Notes under the pieces: generated by a model
Databases searched by the model: none
Told to the model about the DNA's origin: nothing
Seen by the model: only the letters and a program-made list of their open reading frames with translations
Made by a program: the position numbers and the translations under genes
NCBI GenBank assembly: GCA_030620095.1
Contig: JAUTXW010003387.1
Location: 1 to 64,000, forward strand
DNA: 64,000 bases
Reading direction: 5' to 3'
Source: Kuschelorhynchus macadamiae
Lineage: Eukaryota; Arthropoda; Insecta; Coleoptera; Curculionidae
Shown here: one piece after another, positions 55,130-64,000 of the stretch
Numbering within the stretch: position 1 is the first letter of the stretch
Layout of the letters: each line of letters begins with the position of its first letter

Positions 55130-57630
55130 AATTAAAAAACCTTCTGGCACATACAAATTTATTTTAAATTTAAAAACTCTTAACAAACTTTTAATTGCTC
55201 CTCACTTTAAATTGGAGGACTACAGAACCGTTATAAAACTTTTAAATAAAAATTGCTATCTTTCAAATATTGATCTAAGAGGCACATATTTTCTAATTCC
55301 TGTAAATAAAAAGTACTGGAAATATCTGCGATTTCGCTTCGAAAATTGTTTATATCAGTTTAGTTGTTTACTATTTGGTCTTAATATTGCACCATATATT
55401 TTCACTAAACTTATGAAACCACTAACAAATAAGACTTCGTCTAATGGAAATAATTACGGTATTTTATTTAGATGATATCCTCATTATAGGTAATAATAAA
55501 AGTGAATGTAAAAAACACACTGAAATAGTACTTTCAGAGTTAACCCGATTAGAATGTATAATAATTCCTTATCAAAATATTAGATTTTAGGAGTTTATTT
55601 ATAATACTAATAAATTGACCATCTCATTTCCTAGTGAGAAATGTGAAGCCATTCAGAATTTGATTTTAAATTTACGAAAGAAAAAGAAATGCACAATTAG
55701 AGAATTTGCCCAATTAATAGGTAAACTACTTGTAGCGTCTTGCCCTTCAACAAATATGGATTTGTTCATATTAAACCGTTTAAAAAAATTAAACATTTTT
55801 TGTTGCGGGGAGACTATTGCAATTATAATAAAAAAATGTATATTCCAAACTCCTTAAATAGCGAATTAGAGTGGTGGCACAATAATATAGGATCATGTCA
55901 GGACATAAAATCTAAAAATGTCTCCCTGGAATATTTCTCGGACGCCTCCAAGACTGGTTGGAGGGCGTTTTGTAACAGTTATAGATGCCACAGTTTCTGG
56001 AATCATAACGAACAACAAAAACATATCAATTTTTTAGAGATCAAAGCCGCCTATTTTGCTTTAAGATCACTTGTTAAAAACAAAGAAAACATCTCGATTT
56101 TATTAAGAATTGACAACCAGACGGCTATATCTTGTACTAATCGAGGTGGGAGCGTACTCATATTCAGATGATATTACAAAGGCTCTTTGGCAGTGGGGTA
56201 AAAAAAAGGGGGTATTATAGTATTTGGCTAGCTATGTTACTTCATCTGCTAATTTTGAGGCGGACAGCGAATCTAGATCTCTCACGATTAATAATGAATA
56301 TGAACTAAATGAGAGTGTATTTAACCTGATTATAAAAAGGTATGGTTCTCCTGAAATTGATTTTCCAGACCCTGAGTCATGGGCGGTTGACGCGATTACG
56401 TTAAGATGGTCAGAACTTTTCTTTTACGCATTCCCCCCTTTTTCAATAATTACAAAAAATCTTAGAGAAAATTGTTCTGGAAAATGGCTTAGAAATTGTG
56501 GTAGTACCCTATTGGCCTACACAGGCGTGGTATCCCCTATTCAATAAGCTATTATTAGAAAAACCTATTTATTTTAGATCAAACAAGTTTTTGGTTATCT
56601 CTCCTTTCAGAAACCACCACCCATTACACAAGGAGATTTCCCTGGTAGCAAGGAAACTATCCGGGAGGCTTATATAAGAAAAAGAGTTCCAGTAACGGCA
56701 ATAGAAGTAATCGCCTCATCTATAACAAAAGGAACGTATAAACAGTATACAGATTCTGTCAATTTTTTTGCTGACAATAACAGGGATCCCCGTGTTTATA
56801 GTCTAGAAACAGATCTGCCTTTTTTAATTCCGATACTTTAAATAAAGGATTTTCATTTTCTGTTATAAATTCCTATAGGTCAGCTTTTAACTTAATCTTT
56901 AGCTCTATAAGCAATAATGATTTAAAAGTAATTAATCGTTTTGTGAAGGGAGTATCTAATATTCGACCGAGAATGCCTAAATATAAATTTACTTGGAATC
57001 CGGACCCATTTTTAAAATACCTAGGTACACTATATCCTCTTGAAGCATAGATTTACAATACGCTACTTATAGACTAGTCACTCTTATGGCACTGACTTCA
57101 GCCAGCAGAATTCAGACTCTTTCTCTAATTAAAGTCTCGAACATATATATATTGTAGAAAGAATTGAGATTAAAAATACCAGATAGGATAAAAACATCTG
57201 CTCCAGGCAGGGTCCAGCCACTACTTATTTTTCCATTTTTTAAGGCTCGACAAGAACTTTGCGTGGCGTCCTGTATCGAGGACTACATTAAAAGAATGCA
57301 GCAAAATCATTTCGCAATAGTGAAGAAAAATTAATACTTACCCACAAAAACCTTATCGTCCAGCATCATCACAGACAGTAAGCAAATATATTTAAAAAGC
57401 GTTACACTTAGGTGGTGTAGACACGTCCATTTTTTCAGCCCATAGTGTACGCCACGCTACAACCTCGGCTGCATTTAAAGCCGGTGTAAACATAGAAGTG
57501 ATTAAAAATGCAGTAGGTTGGACTTCTACCTCGAACACTTTCTTTAGTTTTTATAATAGACCGGTAAAAGAGTCTCAGGATAAATTTGCTAGTCCAATTA
57601 TTGAATTAGGATCTAATAAATCTTAGTATT
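55130..57630 (+). pseudogene. DIRS pol pseudogene: RT, RNase H, tyrosine recombinase
   Basis: RT: KKPSGTYKFILNLKTLNKLL (about 55135), SNIDLRGTYFLIPVN, LYQFSCLLFGLNIAPYIFTK, then YLDDILII with catalytic Asp-Asp (55465-55476), one frame off from 55212-55475. RNase H: EYFSDASKTGWRAF (about 55930), LEIKAAYFALRSL and RIDNQTAISCTNRGG. Recombinase: TLMALTSASRIQTLSLIKVS (about 57085, first Arg), then HSVRHATTSAAFKAGVN (His 57441, Arg 57450) and GWTSTSNTFFSFYNRP with the Tyr nucleophile near 57552. All active-site positions are recognisable, but the frames are broken repeatedly. It would have integrated a circular intermediate without target duplication. Confidence 0.85.
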
Positions 57631-57854
57631 ATACTATTAATATCGGTACTTCGTTATTTAGGATTTATCTATGGATCATATCAATTCTATTAATTAGGAC
57701 CTTTCATTTACATAGCCAGTAGATATAAACTCAGGAATTAGTTTATAGTTTATTAGTGTATTGCCTTGTTAAAAATTATAGTATTTACATTTATTATTAT
57801 AAATAATTATAACAATATATAGTTACCAAAAAAAATGCTTTTGACTCTGAACAT

Positions 57855-58207
57855 CTACATAGTAATTATATCAAGGACAAGCGAAGGAAAATGAAAGATT
57901 AATCGACTTACCTGATGGAAGATTAATCATAATTTTCCGAGCTTGTCCGAAGATATAATTACCCAACCCCCCCCTATATACTCCCAGATCGAAGGCAATT
58001 TTTTAGGCACTCCAACAGAATGATTACGCAAGCAGCAGACGACCGGATCTCAGGTCAGAAAGAAAGAAAAAAATTGTGATGTCATGGTTTTTTAAACGTA
58101 AACAGTTCGTGCTGATGAGTAAGTTTATTCGGAAACTACATAGCAATTATATCTTCGGACAAGCTCGGAAAATTATGATTAATCTTCCTTCAGGTAAGTC
58201 GATTAAT
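57855..58207. repeat. DIRS 3' end: 63-bp inverted repeat with 184-bp loop
   Basis: 57898-57960 and 58145-58207 are reverse complements with one mismatch in 63. A third, diverged copy (57859-57900, aattatatcaaggacaag...) is inverted relative to the end of the first arm. Arm 2 contains CAGGTAAGT (58191-58199), a consensus splice donor. Confidence 0.9.
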
Positions 58208-58210
58208 GTT

Positions 58211-58739
58211 TAAATTTTGTATGAGTTAGGAATCGTTTTTTATGACATGTTCCATACAATTTTATACTGTCTTTGTGAAAATTAAAGTTTAAATAAATAA
58301 ATACATTTTTAGGAAAAACACTAAATCGAAAGTATTCGAGCGGCACCTCTTTTGAAAAGTATTTTTAATCTATGGTGCATTTTGTGTAGCTATTTTTTCT
58401 TCAAAGTACCAGATATTATATTAAGTTCGTTTTGTCTCGTTTGTGTTTCAGTTAATCGCACGGATCTAGATAATAGAGTATTAGCCTAGAAGTTGTGCTG
58501 GGTGATGGTGTTGATTTTGCTAATATTTGTCGGCATGTGTTGATTTTCTATACACGGTGTATTCGAAATGTCCGTTTTGTACTTTTGTTACCAGCAAATT
58601 CAAAAATAGAAGTTTCTAGTTTTCCTCAAACTCTAGAGCAAATTGTATTCTGGGATGCTTTTGAATTTACGAGAGTCAAAACATTATCAAACTCTGTATA
58701 ACCATGTTGCTATATAATAAATATGCCATCTACATAACG
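58211..58739. other. Unassigned spacer
   Basis: A 68-codon ORF (58495-58701) has no recognisable motif. A CTGATGAG...GGAAAC string just inside the DIRS loop (58110) was checked as a ribozyme and rejected. Confidence 0.4.
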
Positions 58740-59960
58740 TATCCCCTAACTTGGGTTTCAAACTAGCTCTACTGATAGTGAGGACCCCATTGGAGCACCA
58801 TTTATTTGTTCATACATTTGTCTGTTGAATGAAAATTTTTTTAAAACGGTACTCCGAGAATTGTATAATATATATGCCGGGAAATCCCCGTTCATAGCAA
58901 TCCTGTCCAATGCTTCGTTGGGAATACTAGGATACATCGACTTGACATCTAGGCTTACTATGATATCGTCTTTTTCAAGAACGATGTCTAGTATAATTTA
59001 GTTTGTTTATTTTTTGTTAACCATAGAGTTTAGGACATCTGCTCGACTTTTGCCGAGGTATGATTTTTTGTTATATTATGGCGTTTATTGACAAACAAAA
59101 ATCTTTTTTGGCTTTTTCGCAACTGAATAAAAATATTTAACTTTAAATTAATTGAAGCAAATATTTAATATAATTACATACCTCAACATGTAGACTAATC
59201 TGTCTACGGAATGTTTCGATACATAATATAAACAATATTATTTAAGCAAGCATAAGAAATTATATCGTTTACCTTAAGTTTTTATAGACACATAGTAATT
59301 GTACAAATACTTTCATCCTATCGGGACTCATTTAAAAATGGCGTTTATTGGTGAACTTTTTATTTTATTTTTAGTAGTTTTTTCTAGGTACGTAGTCAGG
59401 TCCCTTGGAACACACTTATAGCAATTCTCTTGTAGGATATCCTGTATTTTTTAAATCTAGTCTTGGGTATTCATAACTACGGTTGCATTTCCTTTATCCA
59501 TTGGAAGAATTGTGGTGTCTTTATTTTTTACTTTTTTTTCGAATGTTTGTCAGGGTCCACTGTTTAGTGGTATTTAGGTTTTATTCCGGTGTTGCTTGAT
59601 CTTAAAATTCTTTGCACTTCTTGTCGGATCTCCTCTGCTTTCGTTTCTTCAGAGGAGTCAAGGACAGCTTCCACTCCAGCTATTATTTCTTTAGGGATTT
59701 CATTTTCCCCTTTAGGAGATATCCCAAACAAAATAAAACCCTTCCTCTTTACGGATTTTCACTTTCTCAGAGACTGCAGCACGATATATTTTGCACTACA
59801 CTAATGGCTCGACTTTTGGAAGATTATATTTTTTGGAAAATTTATCATCTTAATATTCTTGTTTAATTCTGTGCGCCAAAAAGCCAAAATGTCTATGTAT
59901 TTCAACAATAAAGGTTAAATGCTGTTACTTAATTGAAGGTGTAACTTTAAAAGATATTTC
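58740..59960 (-). pseudogene. Penelope-like element: N-terminal region and RT, broken
   Basis: On the minus strand, about 59560-59720 gives EIIAGVEAVLDSSEETKAEE then IRQEVQRILRSS. About 59450-59515 gives ILPMDKGNATVVMNT (the Penelope 'PADKGN' block). After a 247-bp insertion come EKDDIIVSLDVKSMYPSIPN (about 58965), FNRQMYEQINGAPMGSSLSV (about 58810) and RYVDGIF (about 58735), where the catalytic YVDD has become YVDG. The order is that of a Penelope RT. The GIY-YIG endonuclease is not present on this copy. Stops and shifts are frequent. Confidence 0.85.
59091..59337. mobile_element. 247-bp insertion with 13-bp duplication in the PLE
   Basis: atggcgtttattg occurs at 59078-59090 and again at 59338-59350, bracketing AT-rich DNA that interrupts the Penelope coding region. 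The long duplication suggests target-primed reverse transcription (a SINE or other retrocopy). No tRNA-like promoter boxes were recognised. Confidence 0.65.
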
Positions 59961-60084
59961 TCTGTCTCGGCTAGTTGTTTTCTGGTTTGATGAATTTGTT
60001 CTCTTAGTAACGCCTTACTAGAGGCCCTTATAGGCGTTCTGAGTCTAATAGACTAAACATACACCAACCATTACCGGGGTCTTA

Positions 60085-60321
60085 CCTGGACACCGGCTGG
60101 TGAAATATTATCTGCATAAGATTGGACTTGACAACGATCCATACTGCAGGTTTTGTGCCGAGGTCGAAGAAACTACCGAGCATCTAGTCTGTCGATGTGA
60201 CGCTTTAATCAACGTCAGACTGCTTTGCTTGGGCGACACCTATGTGGAACCCGAGCTTGTGGGACGTGCTCGACATGAAAGGGTCCTTTCCTTTCTAAAA
60301 AGGAGTGGGCTCTTGGCCTGA
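60085..60321 (+). pseudogene. Non-LTR retrotransposon 3' fragment (CCHC tail)
   Basis: The plus frame gives CTGHRLVKYYLHKIGLDNDP then YCRFCAEVEETTEHLVCRC. The C-x2-C-x8-H-x4-C motif lies at the very C terminus of RNase H-bearing LINE ORF2. The ORF ends at 60319-60321. About 80 bp of 3' tail ends in CTACTACTACTAG, shared with the element ending at 29540. The rest of the LINE is missing (5' truncated). Confidence 0.75.
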
Positions 60322-60403
60322 CACGCCTAGTTGGGGGGATAGCACAATGGGCCCCAGTGAGCCTAAGTACTGCACTTGTCGGGCTCTACTACTACTAGCA
60401 GCA

Positions 60404-60655
60404 CTAGCAAAGTATGGTCTTAGTTTTTCTGGTTTTAGTATCATAAGACCGTGTAAAAGTAGGAAGTAAATCTCTGTCACGACACTTAATTTGCAAGGTC
60501 AAAGCACATAAAAGAATAGTTTTCATAACTCTCAGTTTCTCATACGGCCTGATTGTCTTCAAGATCTCCTCCCCGTAGAGATGTATAGGGTTGATTTTTA
60601 GTCCTTTCAGGATGGAAAAATACGGTGTTTTCATTCCGGGTGTACATCCGTCCAC
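60404..60655 (-). other. Unrecognised minus-strand ORF (83 codons)
   Basis: Begins MDGCTPGMKTPYFSILKGLK and continues INPIHLYGEEILKTIRPYEK. No family recognised. It lies between a LINE tail and a Penelope fragment and shows no splice context. Confidence 0.3.
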
Positions 60656-60799
60656 TACTGTCGTTCTGAAAAGAACAGTTTTGTTGACTTTTCGCTAAAA
60701 TCACATTTGACATTTTGAAAGCTTTCTTTCTCGTTTTCAAATAGAGACTGAGGTTCTGAAACAACTAAAAATAAAATATCCCAAATACAACAAAAAAAA

Positions 60800-61810
60800 T
60801 CATACTGCTGTTAATATGCTGCTCCAAAAACGAAAAATAAAATATCTTTCGGAAATTATGCAACCAATTGTCGAAAAAGCTGATTCATATGTAAAAAACT
60901 CAGAGTATTTTACTCGATTTATACGAGACATCGTTCTTGAAAAAGGCGATATCATAGTAAGCCTTTAACAAGCAAATGTATAAAGTATAAAAAAATCGAT
61001 GATACTCCAAGCTCCTGAAAAAAGCAAGTTTGAAGCCCTAGTTATGGAAAACATACAGAGCCTGAAAATTTTCTGACTCACGTAAATCCAATGCATCCGA
61101 TAACACAATTTACTCCAAAGTTAGAAGAAAACAACAAACTTCCATTTTTGGATATTCTGGTCACAGAACTGCACAACGGACATCCGAATACACCGTGTTA
61201 GAAAACCAACACATACCGACATATATCTAAATGCAACATAATACCATCACCCAGCACAAATTCAAGCTGTCGCCAATAACCTAATGTCTAGATCCGTGGG
61301 ATTACCTGGAACAGAAAGAAGACCAAACAAACTTAATGTGCTATCTGGTGCTTCGAAGAAAAATTGCTACACAAATCGCACCGTTGACGAAGATGTTAAT
61401 TTACAGGGTTCCCGAACAACAAACGCCAAAGATTATGTACCGGGAAGACAAGTAGCTTTACCATATATAAAAGGCAAATCAGACAGAATGGGACGAATTC
61501 TTAGAAAACACAACATACAATCGAGACATAAGCTACAAACGACCATAGGTAAACTAATGCCAGGACTGTGAAAAGTTGTAGTTGGGGCAAACTAACAGAC
61601 GGATATCAGCAAGATTTAAAGGGCATAAACTCATTATTACAAAAAACAAACAACCTCGGCCATATTCCTGCATCAACAGAAAACGGGCCACAAAATAAAT
61701 TTTGAAGGGTGTAGGGAGATCGCCAATATATAAGACCAGAATAATTCGAGAAGGTATGGAAATTGACAAATAATGTTAAACAAAAGGGGCGAATCATTAA
61801 AACTAGCAAC
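60800..61810 (+). pseudogene. Penelope-like element: RT edge to GIY-YIG endonuclease, broken
   Basis: Plus-strand fragments: QPIVEKADSYVKNSEYFTRF (about 60870) and DIVLEKGDIIVSL-stop (60955). The core RT is then deleted, and THVNPMHPITQFTPKLEENN then KLPFLDILVTELHNGHP follow (about 61080-61180). Next is QVALPYIKGKSDRMGRILRK (about 61450), then a GIY-YIG relic, LGQTNRRISARFKGHK (about 61580) and IIREGMEI. This is the C-terminal order of Penelope elements, whose endonuclease nicks the target for reverse transcription. Multiple stops. It overlaps the left arm of the large palindrome. Confidence 0.85.
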
Positions 61811-61901
61811 AGTTTGGAAGATAATTATCTACAAACCTAAAATCACAAGAAATCAAGCGGAATTAGTACAACGGCAACATCCGGAAAATATAAATAACGA
61901 C

Positions 61902-63570
<1,669 letters not shown>

Positions 63571-63599
63571 TCGTTATTTATATTTTCCGGATGTTGCCG

Positions 63600-64000
63600 T
63601 TGTACTAATTCCTCTTGATTTCTTGTGATTTTAGGTTTGTAGATAATTATCTTCCAAACTGTTGCTAGTTTTAATGATTCGCCCCTTTTGTTTTTGTTAT
63701 ATATTGGCGATCTCCGTACACCCTTCAAAATTTATTTTGTGGCCCGTTTTCTGTTGATGCAGGAATATGGCCGAGGTTGTTTGTTTTTTGTAATAATGAG
63801 TTTATGCCCTTTAAATCTTGCTGATATCCGCCTGTTAGTTTGCCCCAACTACAACTTTTCACAGTCCTGGCATTAGTTTACCTATGGTCGTTTGTAGCTT
63901 ATGTCTCGATTGTATGTTGTGTTTTCTAAGAATTCGTCCCATTCTGTCTGATTTGCCTTTTACATATGGTAAAGCTACTTGTCTTCCCGGTACATAATCT
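63600..64000 (-). pseudogene. Second Penelope-like C terminus, inverted copy
   Basis: Complement of 61430-61865 in the right arm of the palindrome. On the minus strand it carries the same KGKSDRMGRILRK and QTNRRISARFKGHK relics. The gap near 63690 removes the region matching 61735-61780. It runs off the window end. Confidence 0.85.

Larger units (their letters stand above)
54120..58210 (+). mobile_element. DIRS-type tyrosine-recombinase retrotransposon, decayed
   Basis: The order is gag-like region, RT, RNase H, and a tyrosine recombinase instead of an integrase, which defines DIRS. It ends in inverted repeats rather than LTRs (57855-58207). The 5' terminal repeat was not clearly found. All frames carry stops and shifts. 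Confidence 0.8.

Noticed and set aside
58107..58135. Possible hammerhead ribozyme (CTGATGAG ... GGAAAC)
   Set aside because: The core has an extra G before GAAA. The best stem uses the GA of the required CTGATGA, and no cleavage site with complementary stems I and III was found.

Overview
This window is intergenic or intronic DNA from an arthropod, most likely an insect with a large, repeat-rich genome. The evidence is the AT-rich composition, Ty3/gypsy elements with tRNA-Lys-like and tRNA-Ser-like primer sites, P-superfamily, Tc1/mariner, hAT, RTE, DIRS and Penelope elements, an interstitial run of the insect telomere unit TTAGG, and one exon of a conserved eukaryotic gene. I cannot name the species from the sequence. 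Only one host coding exon is recognisable (49963-50132, minus), from signal peptide peptidase (HM13/SPP family). Almost everything else is mobile DNA, much of it nested.

Layout: 1-4110 holds a decayed errantivirus-type gypsy element on the minus strand. 4111-16541 is a young 12.4 kb Ty3/gypsy element with unusually long (about 2.9 kb) LTRs, a gag split by one frameshift, a GGGAAAC slippery site at the gag-pol overlap and an intact pol. 16790-19180 holds a long (AT)n tract and repeat family A, whose other copies lie at 23.4-24.1, 26.9-27.7 and 29.9-30.3/42.2-43.0 kb. 19652-22780 is a long-TIR Tc1/mariner-type element carrying a broken transposase that is interrupted by a second repeat (family B). 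24.2-29.5 kb holds hAT, mariner-type and non-LTR fragments.

The most striking structure is at 30272-42220. It is an 11.95 kb P-superfamily element with identical 36-bp terminal inverted repeats and an exact 8-bp target duplication, inserted into a family A repeat. It carries a nearly complete THAP-domain transposase gene (37387-40394) with two frameshifts, both in homopolymer runs. A second P-like element (31088-37354), with its own inverted ends, lies in what appears to be its 5' intron. The inner element encodes a spliced THAP plus coiled-coil protein that stops before the catalytic domain, in the manner of P-element repressor derivatives, and its 4.5 kb intron hosts further repeats and a hAT MITE.

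44-50 kb contains hAT, mariner and Tc1 relics and the SPP exon. 50.9-51.4 kb is a hAT MITE with TIRs and a near-perfect 8-bp duplication. 51.9-53.8 kb is an RTE-type LINE (minus). 54.1-58.2 kb is a DIRS-type tyrosine-recombinase retrotransposon ending in a 63-bp, 98 percent identical inverted repeat. 58.7-64.0 kb holds Penelope-like elements in both orientations; the right end is a large imperfect palindrome centred on an (AT)n tract. All calls come from reading the sequence by eye, so boundaries marked approximate should be treated that way.
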